Source: Volutella citrinella (taxonomy: Eukaryota; Ascomycota; Sordariomycetes; Hypocreales; Nectriaceae). From it: a DNA stretch of 64,000 bases. The DNA is taken from positions 1 through 64,000 of the forward strand of contig JAWZSP010000005.1 of assembly GCA_034401135.1 (NCBI GenBank), read 5' to 3'. This document shows, one piece after another, positions 10,001-20,779 of the stretch. Under the pieces are notes generated by a model. It ran no database searches, was not told where the DNA came from, and saw only the letters and a program-made list of their open reading frames with translations. The translations under genes were made by a program, and so were the position numbers. Position 1 is the first letter of the stretch. Every line of letters begins with the position of its first letter.

Positions 10001-11154
10001 TCCTCGTACCAGCACACAAAGACGTCTCGGCGGATCGCCGTCTGGCTGTACGGCTCCGTTACGGGCGTTCGGAATAGCGCGGGGAAGAAGACCCAGATGA
10101 AGGTGTCGACGAGGCCGACCACGCGCCCGAAGCAGTAGTTTGGTATGTTGTGCAGGGGCTGCGCCTTAATACCGTCGGGTCCCTGCACCGACTCCGGCAC
10201 CGGGATGCTGAGGTGCACGTTCTCGACCAGGTTCAGTACAACGTGCGGCTGTGTATACCACTGGATCCCCATCTGCGCGACCGCGAGCGACACGGGGAAG
10301 CTGCAGAGGCTGTCGACATCGTACGTCGACTGTATAGCGCTCTGCTCGCCCTGCTGCTCGCCGTAGTGCGAGTGCATGCACAGATAGGGCGGCGACGGCT
10401 CATGGTCTGTAAGCCCCTCCATGGCTGCCTTACAGGAGCTGCTATGCCGTGTCGGTGCCGTCCCCAGCGTTGCGTTGCGGTACCCTGGCCGTAAGAGGTC
10501 TTGTGCTGGGTCGAGGACGACTGGCAACCGATCCTCACGCCCATTGCTGTTAGATACCCGACCCTCGAGCCTCTTGGCTACATCAAGCAGCGATGCGCAG
10601 CTCGGTTCCGCCCCGAGTGCCTCCGTGGCCTTGTTCAACTGCGACTGGTGGCCGTCTTCATGCTCCCGGCGCGTGCAGCCTACCTCGCCGGTCCACTCTC
10701 GGAATAAGAGTACAGCAGGATCTTCCGGCATTGGCTCCTCCACCGCCTCGCTTCTTCGTTCTGTTATACTCGGGCTGGTCGCGTTGGAGCTGACGATTGT
10801 GTTGAGCCTGGCTGCGCCCGGTTCGACCGTAGGGCTGATGATCCCAGACACGCTCAACGTCTCTCTACCTTGATGATGATCCCGGGCCATGGTAGCCGCG
10901 GCGGTGGGCGAGCTTTGGGAGGGCTTTATCCAGGCATCAAGCGTATGGGACCCCGACCGCCGACCTGACGACGACGGCGGCTGCTCGGTCTGCTGGCGGG
11001 ACTGCCGAGGCGTTTGCGTGCCTGCACTCGCCCCCGAACGCGCTGTTCCTTGAGCCGAAGGCGCCGACTGCGGGCTCCAGCCCAGTACTGGGTCACTCAA
11101 TGCACCCACACTACTGCTGGAGGCCTGGGACCGATTGCCTCCGTCTATGTGCAT
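7078..11154 (-). CDS. Very large unrecognised subtelomeric ORF (1358 residues)
   Basis: One uninterrupted frame of 1358 codons. The first 200 residues are Ser/Gln/Pro-rich and low in complexity. The middle and C-terminal parts look globular, rich in Trp, Tyr and Arg (for example FYITLQPQYLDALWCGIQYR and VLLWRRCCLDKAWRRRLQW), and the end is highly basic with a Glu/Asp run (LEKLLEEEDEDASNT) and KQVKQEREEKKRNA. No helicase, transposase DDE, NACHT, reverse transcriptase or tyrosine-recombinase motif was seen. The uninterrupted length argues that it is, or recently was, under selection. It is in the same frame as the AT-hook ORF at 11179-11802, with only one TAA and eight codons between them, so both may be one gene of about 1570 codons broken by a stop or joined by an intron I cannot place well. 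It could be an accessory protein of a mobile element. Confidence 0.6.
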   Translation of the reverse strand: MHIDGGNRSQASSSSVGALSDPVLGWSPQSAPSAQGTARSGASAGTQTPRQSRQQTEQPPSSSGRRSGSHTLDAWIKPSQSSPTAAATMARDHHQGRETLSVSGIISPTVEPGAARLNTIVSSNATSPSITERRSEAVEEPMPEDPAVLLFREWTGEVGCTRREHEDGHQSQLNKATEALGAEPSCASLLDVAKRLEGRVSNSNGREDRLPVVLDPAQDLLRPGYRNATLGTAPTRHSSSCKAAMEGLTDHEPSPPYLCMHSHYGEQQGEQSAIQSTYDVDSLCSFPVSLAVAQMGIQWYTQPHVVLNLVENVHLSIPVPESVQGPDGIKAQPLHNIPNYCFGRVVGLVDTFIWVFFPALFRTPVTEPYSQTAIRRDVFVCWYEEVVMPAMQAAIDDNNILQYIPKTHAIATSDSSAPREALAAGEVKPAEQAEMEDDFGAAGKKRSQPGAGNSGARRKHFYITLQPQYLDALWCGIQYRAAAYSEFEGVRLYMAAKNTKLAWMQPRLDVMLEKWQRHWVQAVDETYLKPESTYIDIGRQCTPAEKGPQGRVLLWRRCCLDKAWRRRLQWSRIQDRRCISEDVKGRKAPITRTTYPFVTLRDAWGMTVTPRPGSWEMENGLVYSQFYDLIKVPFDAAKQYPFQNRHTESMSLDPSYLRDQNNSTKGIHAHQSRVQCAYRLSKLRIHRNIPTCADDPPIQELPEHQFTYGIRSEDRVSLALLRRITELFRADPPLEQPEGLGSEGIVDRPFFSIPSATMARFLRASVNRYCFLFEHIKSQTGLKYSLPETITMAVALRGLRFSYDSSLIGSESVLWSDRWESTRRTRTQEGGTEETKTQREGLGLGKTSKLHGFGWWLPGKFDWNIWRFHSEVGDRLAVGNDLLRQDYKRQWQVLKDIRDVHVRMWQAQSWVGRFQVMENAAAKRVWLEYLHSTVIELFQRDVWRVALKSTKWKTGSDVTDEAASRYPDSDAPNLCYDGLCDLFHDRMSDTSHTWPHLITGNKLRSTEVMDLFHDLFSHSSSHTALGERKGWYSLPFRIAARRSIELITFYFGLVEAQRWYKDLSRLVFLTHWILPWPSSTELIGTTKENKQKDLKRRLMWASIIYIEPTSTSLGFPNPTVAPRKLEDPDVRISVQSSLSRVLAPLCRQRFGGSGWKDDEDNTNSQFHWSTRDLLLSSNQTVHIDALRLGRAVEPYNNGSLFPVVEGGRPPQLRLVSAIRKKTLDELEAVFNKTLEADQARRQRKISMARSSQAVYTSSPTASFPSRHSVAVASESTVSRAGSTGFSQGSICLEEIREQRRLVLEKLLEEEDEDASNTSDGTEGTAFTIQTMDSTGSWRPQKRLRKQVKQEREEKKRNA

Positions 11155-11178
11155 AGGGTCAGCCTGTGGGGACCTTTC

Positions 11179-11802
11179 TTATATAAGCACGATGCTTAAC
11201 CAACCCGAACGTGATCCATTGTGTGGACTGATAAGCAGTTGATCAACCGTATCGGTTAGTGACCGCAGCTCCTCGTCTCGAGTATTGTTTTGGTCGGCAT
11301 TCGCCTGGCTTTCCAGCACGACGGCATCTGCTGCATCGCCGCCTTTAGACACGATCTCGAGTTGGGTACGAGAGTTCTCGAAAAGGCGATTGCGATCTTG
11401 ACTGTCGTCTTGTGTCGATTGGATCGCCCTTGTATTCTCGACCGGGTTCCAGACGGGTCGACCATGCTGCAGCGCGTCTTGCTGGTCGCGAGGTGGTTCT
11501 GCCACGGGCCGAGGGGAGGGCGGCTCTTCAGCCGGCACAGGGATCGAGATATTCGGTTCTATATGCAGACCGATGACTGGATCAGTGGTAGACGGCAGTG
11601 CTGGTAGGTGAGGCGCGTTGTGGTGAATGCCTGCGCGCGTCTCGGTCGGCGCGATGGCTCGTGCTTGTTGCTGGTGATAGTGACGATAGGATCGCGCTCT
11701 CTCGAGTGCGCGTCGTCGTTCTGCTCGCTGTTCTTCGGTTAAATCTAATTTTGGTCTACCTCGGCGCCTAGGTATAGAAGGGATTGTAGCGTGAGCCGGC
11801 AT
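11179..11802 (-). CDS. AT-hook protein, possible N-terminus of the large ORF
   Basis: 207 codons. The N-terminus carries an AT-hook (PRRRGRPKLDL), which binds the AT-rich minor groove, directly followed by a strongly basic helix (EEQRAERRRALERARSYRHY). The rest is Pro/Ala/Gln-rich and low in complexity. It ends at TAA 11179-11181; reading through this codon leads in frame, after eight codons, to the first Met of the 1358-residue ORF. A CAA to TAA change (CpA to TpA, the RIP-preferred change) would explain the stop. An 84-nt in-frame intron ending CCACAG is possible but would need a poor donor (GTTGAT). The gene lies right beside the RIP isochore. Confidence 0.5.
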   Translation of the reverse strand: MPAHATIPSIPRRRGRPKLDLTEEQRAERRRALERARSYRHYHQQQARAIAPTETRAGIHHNAPHLPALPSTTDPVIGLHIEPNISIPVPAEEPPSPRPVAEPPRDQQDALQHGRPVWNPVENTRAIQSTQDDSQDRNRLFENSRTQLEIVSKGGDAADAVVLESQANADQNNTRDEELRSLTDTVDQLLISPHNGSRSGWLSIVLI

Positions 11803-11873
11803 AATAATAGGTCTTTATTAAAAAGCTCTGTTTGTTTTACGTTGTTTGGGTATGCCCAGGTCGAGTTGTTATT

Positions 11874-12015
11874 GCGTGAGACCACCGGCCCAGTCTCAGG
11901 GCCAATGGTGATTTTTGCGTGAGACCCACCGGCCCAGTCGCAGGGCCAATGGTGATTTTTGCGTGAGACCCACCGGCCCAGTCTCAGGGCCAATGATGTT
12001 TTTGCGTGAGACCCA
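11874..12015. repeat. Tandem repeat of 43-44 bp, three copies plus a partial fourth
   Basis: Units start at 11874, 11917, 11961 and 12004, each with GCGTGAGACC. Within each unit TGAGAC and GTCTCA form inverted 6-mers about 11 bp apart (one copy has GTCGCA), so every unit can fold into a small hairpin around CACCGGCCCA. The array sits exactly at the border between normal DNA and the AT-rich isochore. Confidence 0.85.
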
Positions 12016-15000
12016 CTAATACCCTACGATCTTTAAAAATCGATAACTAATTAGCAAAAATAGATATGAAAAAAAGGGAAGAGGTAGAAATTAAGAAATA
12101 AATCAGTTTAAATCGCTATAAGGTTTATTTTCTATTTTTCAAAAAAAGTGTACCCCTCGATTTCCTAAGGTCGGCCTAACCCTGACCTGGGTTTCCACAC
12201 TTAAAAAGCAGACTTATAATTCTAAAAAAAAGATCCTTATAATAAAAGATCCTTTATTAATATTATAATAACCTGAGATCAGGGTATATAGGAGCTATAA
12301 AGACTTTAGAATTAATCTTATAAAAATTCTATTAAACTAACCTTTTTAAAAATATCTAAGAGTATATAAAAACCTATAACTTATACTAAGGTATATATAT
12401 ATTAAGGTATCAGCCTTATAATAAACTATAAATATTACTACTATTATTATATTCTTTTTAAGAAATTAGTATAGACTTTATTACTAAATTATTATAAAGT
12501 ATATAGCTAAATAGTAAGCTAGTAGATATAATTTTTATAATTATCTATAAAATAACTAAGTATATATTCTTTATCTTAATAATAAAGTAGCTAAATACTA
12601 TACAATTAGCAGGCATTCTCTATAAGTACTTTAAGTATAAATACAGTACTTTAAAAAGAATTATTAATAATAAAAATAAGCTCTTTATAAGCTAATTCTA
12701 AGCTAACTTAATAATAAAATAAACTATTAAATACTAGCTATCTATAGTATACTATTTATAAATAGATAGATAGATAGAAAAATTAAATTAAATACTAGAA
12801 AAGTACTTATAAATATATATTAAAGAGTCTTTATAAAATTAAGTAGTATATCTCTAAAAAGCAGAGTTTATATATAATAATAATAAGTATAGTATTATTA
12901 ATATATCTCTAATTAAGGCACTTATAAGCTACTACCTATATATTATTAAATATATATTATATATACTAAAGATAAAGGTTAAGGGTATATAGAAATATAT
13001 AGAAAAGATTATAAAAGTATGATAAAAAGCTATATAATACTAGTAAGTAGTTATAAAAATATAAGCTAAATACTATAATAAGCGCTACTAAAAGTAAGTA
13101 TATATAAAAGGCTAAATAGTCAGCCTTAGTATATAGAACTTTTATTTTAAAAATAAGAAGCTAGTACTATACTTTATATATATTAAAATTATTAAGTAAT
13201 ATAGTAAATAAGTATACTAAGTAGCCCTGCTAAGTAAATATATAAAAATATATAATATTATATTAGTTATACTATTAAAACCCTAGAATAATAGAGTTAT
13301 AAGTAACTATATACTAAATAATCTCCTTAACTTTAAAAAAAAGAAAGAGGAATAAAAAATAAAGGAAATTATTATATATAAATAAAATAATAATAACACC
13401 TTCTTTTAAATTAAATAGCTAAGCTAGCTTATAGAATATAATATATAGGAGCTAAAAGAGCACTTAGTAAATATAAAGAAAAAACTATAAGTATATTATA
13501 AATAAACTAAATAATTTTATAAAAAGTAGGATAATAATAAAGCACTACTAAAGATTTAATAAATATATAATAGTATTATATTAAAACTCTAATTTAAACT
13601 CTAATACTATAAGGGCCTAAACTAAAAGTAACTAAATCTATATCTAAAAGCTAAGCTATTATTAAAAATAAAATAAACTATTACTATAAGTAGCTAAATA
13701 AAGACACTCTTTAACTCCCCTTTTTAAAGTTTATAAGCAAAAAGCTAAATAAATAACTTATACTTTATATACTACTATTAGTACTATTACTACTAGTATT
13801 ACTATTACTATTACCTTTACTATTACTATTACTATTAGAGCTAGTATTATTAAAAAAGTCTACTAAAAAATCACTATCCTTATTATTATTACTAGTCTAT
13901 CTTACTATAAAAGTAGTATTATAGTATTAATAAGTTAATAAAAGTCTACTCTACTTAAAATAATAAATCAGCTTTAAGTAAGTATATTAAATTAAGTACT
14001 CTAGTACTACTTACCTTATATATTAAAAATAAAGAGTATAATAAGCCTATAGAAGGCTTACTAACTAATTAGCCTTACTAAAAGAAATCTTCTTATATTT
14101 AATTATAAGGTTAAAAGCTTTTAAAGCTTTATTAATACTTATAATAATAGAGTTATCCTAGATATATATTAGCTAAGTAGCCTTAGTATAAGTAATAGTA
14201 TTAGTAAGAGTAATTATTTATACTTATAATAAGAAAAATTAGAAATAGTAAAAGTATAGTAAAAACTTGACTTATATTTTATAAGATTATAATAGTTAGT
14301 AGCTCTTAGATAGAGCTAGTCTCTTAAAACTACTATTATATAAGCACAACCTTAGTATTAGTATTATAAGTATTTACTAAGTCTATAATAATTTCTTAAA
14401 AGAACTTCTAGGCCTTAGTATAAATATTTATTATATCTAAAAAAGTATTATAATAGCTAGTAAAAATAAAATCTATATAGCCCTTAATAAGAGTATAGTA
14501 ATAGTTAATATCTTTAAGGGTATTTTAATAAGCCTAAGCTAAGCTATAAAGCTTAACTAAGATCTAGGACAAGGTTAGAAAATATCTAAGTAAAGGCTTA
14601 ATAATATACTACTTAATACTTAGCTTTATCTACTTTATAAATAATATAATATTTCTTATTATTACTATAATAGTATTTAACTAAAAGATTATAATTAGTA
14701 GAAATAAGATAGTAAAAGTATAGCGCCTTATTAATATAGGTTTTAGTAAAACCCTCTTATTTATTAAAAATAAATACTAATAAAATATTCTTAATCTAGA
14801 GAAGTACTACTATACTAATAGTAATAGTATAGTAGGAGTTAAAAATTTAAAAATAAAATTAATAATCTTATAGAAAAAAAAGAAAAATTAAATACCTTAG
14901 TAAAAGGTTAATAAAAAGATAGTAACCTAATAGTAATATATAAAAGGGTTAATAATCTAGAAAAATAATAAACTAATAGGTTATTATTATTATAAAGGCT

Positions 15001-15289
15001 AGATATATATAGACTATATATATAGCAAAGCGGGGCTAAGGGCGCGCCCTGTTTATAATAGGGTAATTATAAGGATCTAGCTATATCTAGCGTAGTTACT
15101 ATACTAGTAGAGGAACTTTAGTTTAATTAGTACTAGCTGACTACTAAAGGCTTAGCAAGCTTCTACTAAGCTTGTATATAGAATAAAGAACCTTAAGTAA
15201 AAATAAATATACTAGCCTAACCCTAAGGGCATACTCTTCTCTAGCTTTAAGCTCTTAGCTATCTTTTTATATATACTTATTAAAAAAGT

Positions 15290-16690
15290 TTATAAGTACC
15301 CTTTATATAGATATTAAGGTATAAAAAAGATAATAAAATAATTATAATAAAGCTATATCTTTTTAAAAATAAAGTAAAAAGTTAAAAATATCCTTAAATA
15401 GTGCGATTTATATAAAAAAATAAAGTTACTTAAGTATATACCTTATAGAAAACTATAATTATTATTAATTAATAAGTAATTATAATATTTAGTTATAATA
15501 GACTTTATTATTAAGCTATTATTATTACTTAACTTTATTATTAATATATATTTTAATAATATATATATAATAATAGACTGATTTATTAAATTTATATATT
15601 ATATCCCTTATAAAAAAGATATAGATTTAGAATAGTTAATATTTATATTTAATAAGAATATTATTATAATATATAGACTATTAATAAAAGTTATCTTAAA
15701 TAGAGGACTAGTATTTATATTAAAGTTTAATTAAAGCTTTATAAGTATAATAAGACTTAATTATAAACTTATTATAGCTTTTAAAATATAAATAGATAAA
15801 TAAATAGAATAACTTAATTAAGAAATAGAATAATATCTTAAGTATTATATTAACTATATATAAAATAATTAAGTAGAACTATTATTAATAATATAACTAT
15901 TATATAATTTATTATATTATAATAGTATTAAAATAATACTTATTATAGTACTTTATAATTATAACTTAGATATATATAAAAAAGTATAAGATAAATTATA
16001 AAATATTAAGATAATAATTAAAGCTAATTAACTTAAAGTAATATATTAAAAAATAAGAACTAAACTTAAGTATATTTATAACTAGATAGTAAAATATTAT
16101 AATAAAAAAAGATTAAAAAGATTAATTTTTATAAAGACAGATATAGTCTATTTATTTATAAAAAACCTTATAATAAAATAATAAAATAAAAAATTAGATT
16201 ATAAATTTATTAGATTTTTTAAAATTAAGAAATAAATCTTAGAAAATAATTATAAACTTAACTTACTTAAAACTATCTATATATATCCTATTTTTTATAT
16301 TTTATTATTAAAACTAGCTGAAAATATAATATAAGTCTAAATAATAACTAGTATTATAGAATTTATACTAATAGCTAAAGTACTCTTAGATATAAAATAA
16401 ATAATAGAAAAAATTATTAATTATAAATAAATAGATAAAATTATAAAATACTAAATTAAATAAAAAGACTAGCTAGAATTAAAGAATATATAAGAACTTT
16501 TAAAAAACCTTACTTATTATTTAAAAAAACTATAAGAATACTTAAAGATTTAATAAAGAAAATAGCAGATTAATTAATAATATTAACAGCCCTTGCTACC
16601 TAAGCCTTTTTAATAAAATACTACTTAGCTAATAAAGTATTATTTAAAAAAGTAACTCTGTCCTTTTTATCTAACTCTTATAGACTTTAT
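15290..16690 (+). mobile_element. Ty3/Gypsy retrotransposon relic, integrase copy A
   Basis: Translating through the stops on the + strand from about 15,420 shows the order of a Gypsy integrase core: a YIPY-like tract, DFIIK around the first catalytic Asp, an IIIDRFIKF tract matching the DRFTK motif, then NRG where the family has SDRG (second Asp changed to Asn), a YLKYYINY tract and VELL before the third catalytic site. Stops fall mostly where Gln, Trp and Arg codons are expected, as RIP would produce. A tract after about 16,430 has spacing reminiscent of a chromodomain, but this is weak. It is non-functional. Confidence 0.7.
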
Positions 16691-17774
16691 TTAACTAAAA
16701 TAGCCTTTTTATTTTTAAGGAGCTTTTTTTAATAATAAAGATAGCTTAAATAGGCTATAATTTCCTCTAACTTCTTTTTTTTTTTTAATATCCTTATCTA
16801 ACTTTTATTATATAGAAGTATTATATACTATTAAAAGAATTAGTAAGGGAATAATAAAATATTAAGGAAAATAAATAGAAAAGAGTAATATTTATACTAT
16901 TATAAATATAATTATACTAGATATACTTAAAATAATATAATAATTTACTAGATATTTAATAAACTAACTTATTTTTAAAATAATAAAAATATAATATATT
17001 AACTATAAAACCTTTAGTAGTAATATAATTAGCTAGAAAGGTATACTACTAAGTCTTAATAGACTTAAAGACTATACTTAATATAATAAAAATTAATATA
17101 AGATAATTATAAGTCTAAGTTTATAAGATATATATAATAAACTAATATAAGTTATTTATTTAGTTTTAAAGTTAAGACCTTATAAAAGAAATTATATTAG
17201 AACTTAATATTAATATATTATATTTTTATAAGATATATAAAATAGAAAAACTTAAGTAGTAACTTATATTTAATTAATACTAGATTATTAGGATTATATT
17301 ATAATCTTAATAATCCTTACCTAAATAAATTAATTAAAAATAAATTACTTAGATTATTATTATAATCTTAATAATTTATAGTAAATAAAAGATAAATAGT
17401 AGGCTATATAATAAAAGACTAAATAAACTATATAAACTTATAAAAAGTATATATTTAGTATAAATAGCTTTTTAATTATTAATATAACTTAGTTATTTTA
17501 ATTACTACTACTTAATAACTTTTAACTATTACTAAATATAATAATAACTTATATTAGTTACTATTTAATAATATTACTCTATCTACTTTATTAATATAAA
17601 CTCTTAGTATTTTTAATATAAGTTTATATAGTTAGGACTACTTTAATTATTATAGATTGTTATAATAAATAATACTTAATATTTAAAATAAAATTTAAAA
17701 GTACTTAATAAATAAAAATCAGCTTAAACTGCTTTTTATTTTTAATAAACTCTAATATATATTTATATATAAAG

Positions 17775-19150
17775 TGTATAAATATATTTTATATAGATAT
17801 TAAGAAGTTAAGAAAAAATAAAATACTTAAAATAGAACTATATCTTTTTATAAATTAAAAAGGTAATAAAGTAAATTATTTTAAAATATAACTTTTATAA
17901 AAAAGTTAAAGTATTATAATATAAACTTTATAAAATATTATAATTATTATTAATTAGTAAGTAATTATAATACTTAGTTATAATAAACTTTATTATAAAA
18001 TTACTACTATTAGTAAACTTAATTATTAATATATATTTTAATAATATATATATTATTATAAATAGATTTATAAAGTTTATATATTATATTTTATATAAAA
18101 AAGATATAAATATAAAATAACTAGTATTTATATTTTACTAAATAATAATTTTAGCTTATAGTTTATTAATAAAAATTATCTTTTATAAAAAATTAATATT
18201 TATATTAAAGTTTAATTAAGAATTTATAAGTATATTAAAACTGAATTATAAACTAATTATAACTTTTAAAATATAAGTTAATAATTAAATAGAATATTTA
18301 AACTAAGAGGTATAATAATATTTTTAATATTATATTAATTATATATAAAATAACTAAGTAGAACTATTATTAATAGTATAATTATTTTATAATTTATTAT
18401 ATTATTATAATATTAATACTATACTAGCTCTAGTATTATATAACTATAACTTAGATATATATTTATAATTATAAAAAAGGCTTTTAAATATTATAATAAT
18501 ACTTAAAATAGACTAACTTAAAGTAATATACTAAAAAATAAAAATAGAACTTAAGTATATTTAAAACTAAATAAAAAAGTATTATAATAAGAAAAGATTA
18601 AAAAAACTAACTTTTAAAAAAAGAGATATAGTTTACTTATTAATAAAAAACTTAATAATAATATAATAAAATAAGAAACTAGACTATAAGTTTATTAAAC
18701 TATATATTATTAAAAAATAAATCTTAATAAGTAATTATAAATTATAGCTATTTAAAAATATTAAAATATACTTAATATTTTATATCTTATTACTAAAATC
18801 TATAAAAAATACTATTTAAGTATAAATAAATATATACTAATAATAATAAGAATTAAAAGTACTACTTAATATAAAATAAGTAATTAAAGAGATCTTAAAT
18901 AAAAAGTTTAAAAATAGTAGAACTACTTACTTAATTAAGTAAAAAGACTAGCTTAAATTAGAAAATATATAAGAATTCTTAAAAAACTTTATACACTGCC
19001 TAAAGAAATTATAAAAATTTCTTTAATACTAATAAAAATCATAGATTAATTAAGAATATTAACTGCTCTATATATCTAAGTATTACTTATAGCAGCCTGC
19101 TTTAAGACTAATACCTCTTTTTATAAATAAATCCTATCCTTTTTATTTAG
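17775..19150 (+). mobile_element. Ty3/Gypsy retrotransposon relic, integrase copy B
   Basis: A second, independently mutated copy of the sequence at 15,290-16,690, shifted by about 2,485 bp (compare TATATAGATATTAAG at 15304 and 17789). It keeps the same order of integrase landmarks on the + strand. The two copies differ by many C/T and G/A transitions plus small indels. The short offset is less than a full element, so copies are truncated or nested. Confidence 0.65.
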
Positions 19151-19681
19151 CTTAATAATCTTATAATAAAATAAATTTAACTTAGTAAATTATAAAAGAT
19201 TATATTACTTTTATAAATAAGTAAAGTAAGCTAGAATCTTAATTAAAGCCTTTTCCTTTTTTAAAATATTTATTTTTACTTTTTATTAAGTAGATAAATT
19301 ATATATTACTAGAAAAAGAAGATTAGTATAAAGAAACTTTAAAAAAGGTATAAATAAGAAACTTATAAAAGGACATAAGGTTGTTCTTATTATAAACATA
19401 ACTATAGCAAATACAGTTTTAGTAATAATTAAATTAAGCTAATATATAGTATATAACTTTGTTTTTATAATAATATAAGTATAGCATCACTTTGATACTA
19501 CTAGACTTAATAAGGTCAGTAAGCTTAAAACGCTTCTACTTAGACTTAGAAACATAACTAGATAATATAACAGTTAGCTGAGAATGTTTATAAGTCTAAG
19601 TTCGGTTCGCATAATGCACCTATTAGTAGACAAGGCCGTAGTTATAGCCTTAAGGATAAGACTGTTAGAGAAGAGACATTG

Positions 19682-20048
19682 TGTCAGAACCTGACACTAA
19701 TGCATAGTGCGGTTTAGCTAGGACCCCCGCAGCCAGACGTATAGGAAAAACGTAAGGCCGATGGCGCATACCGGGCGCTTACGCAAGGAAAAGAATGGAG
19801 CCCCTACTAATTAAGGAAGGGTCACTCAGGTCATGAAGTAAACCCAGTAAACCAGGCTATAAAGGGTCACCAGTGAACCACGGTGACCTAGGAAGATCAC
19901 TAAGGATTACGCGTGAACTATAGTGATCTTAGGGATGACCTATTAGTATATAGACTTTAAGAAGAGTATGCGTTTAGTACGAACAGCTCTTCAGCTATTA
20001 ATACAACATTGGTTACTGCAATCACTTTGCCTATTACCAGACGTGACA
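19682..20048. mobile_element. Candidate LTR (TGTCA...TGACA), 367 bp
   Basis: The block starts TGTCAGAACCTGACAC, a 7-bp inverted repeat around AAC, and ends ACGTGACA, so it has TG...CA ends with matching TGTCA/TGACA tips. The preceding 15 bp are purine-rich (AGAGAAGAGACATTG), as expected for a polypurine tract 5' of a 3' LTR. Inside are two further imperfect palindromes (GGTCAC...GGTGACC and AGATCAC...GTGATCTT). No flanking target-site duplication matches, so it is either the 3' LTR of the element in the isochore or a solo LTR with a lost flank. Base composition is not RIP-like. Confidence 0.45.
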
Positions 20049-20280
20049 TTCTAGCTTGAATCAACCGCTTAGTATTACGCCCTAGTGTACCTGCCAACAT
20101 AAACCCCAGTACGACTACTGCTGTTTACACAGTTGGAACCACCCTGGTCGTCACATTCTCGACCGGCTTGAAGACTGTGATGTGGCCTCTTCGATCTCGA
20201 ATAGCGAGGGCTCCCGTAGAATGCTCGGGGCGAGGCGCCTTGAGCTGGATACACTTTGGCTTCGTGATGCAGCTGTTGAG

Positions 20281-20352
20281 GGTGTTCGTGAGGGTGTTTG
20301 TGAGGGTGTTCGTGAGGGTGTTCGTGAGGGTGTTCGTCAGGGTGTTCGTGAG
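20281..20352 (+). repeat. Six 12-bp tandem repeats (GGTGTTCGTGAG)
   Basis: Six units, two with one substitution each. Two overlapping frames stay open across it, one encoding a Val-Arg-Glu-Gly tetrapeptide repeat. The surrounding 20,168-20,490 has a coding-like look but no recognised family; it may belong to the neighbouring transposon. Confidence 0.8.
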
Positions 20353-20779
20353 GGGCTCTGCTGCTGGCCGTATCGAGGTTGTAGTTGCATTGGGATATCT
20401 AGCTTGGTGTTCTTTACAGCTCGAGGCTGCCCGCGAAGGTTGACAGCGATATACGGGTCGCGAATATGAAGAAGGGGCTCTTCCAAGTCAAGAGGTTTAT
20501 GGAGCTACCATCGAGGATGCACTTCATCGAGCTGGATGCTTGTTTTGGCCTCTAGGCACTTAAATATATGATGTGCGCAAGGCAGGGCATATTGTTGTGT
20601 GAACATGCCGGTGCATGGTGAAAGAGGCTTTGGATAGCAGTTCTGTGATGTTGCAGCTAGTGCAATACGAGCCTGCCTCGCGATGTGGTCAATCGCGATA
20701 TATGACATATTAGTGTTGATATCATGAAGCTACTCGCGTTGGAGGTATTTTTACCTTATCTTTATATTTATCTCGGCGG

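Larger units (their letters stand above)
12020..19560. repeat. RIP-mutated AT-rich isochore
   Basis: About 7.5 kb with very low G+C. CA and TG dinucleotides are almost absent while TA dominates, whereas AG, CT, GC and CC/GG survive; that is the footprint of CpA to TpA change on both strands, i.e. RIP. No open frame of useful length survives. Recognisable relics are two copies of a Gypsy integrase (listed separately). Simple ACTATT-type repeats occur near 13,780-13,850. A GC pocket remains at about 15,025-15,060 (listed in findings). The region probably behaves as constitutive heterochromatin. Confidence 0.9.

Noticed and set aside
7354..10873. Several plus-strand frames of 100-150 codons inside the giant minus-strand ORF
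   Set aside because: GC-rich antisense shadows without motifs.
11874..12015. Possible CRISPR array
   Set aside because: Adjacent full-length repeats without spacers, in a eukaryotic genome; an ordinary tandem repeat.
20168..20469. Two overlapping 91-95 codon frames over the 12-bp repeats as a real repeat protein
   Set aside because: Both frames are open only because the repeat period is a multiple of three; no flanking domain or promoter supports a gene.
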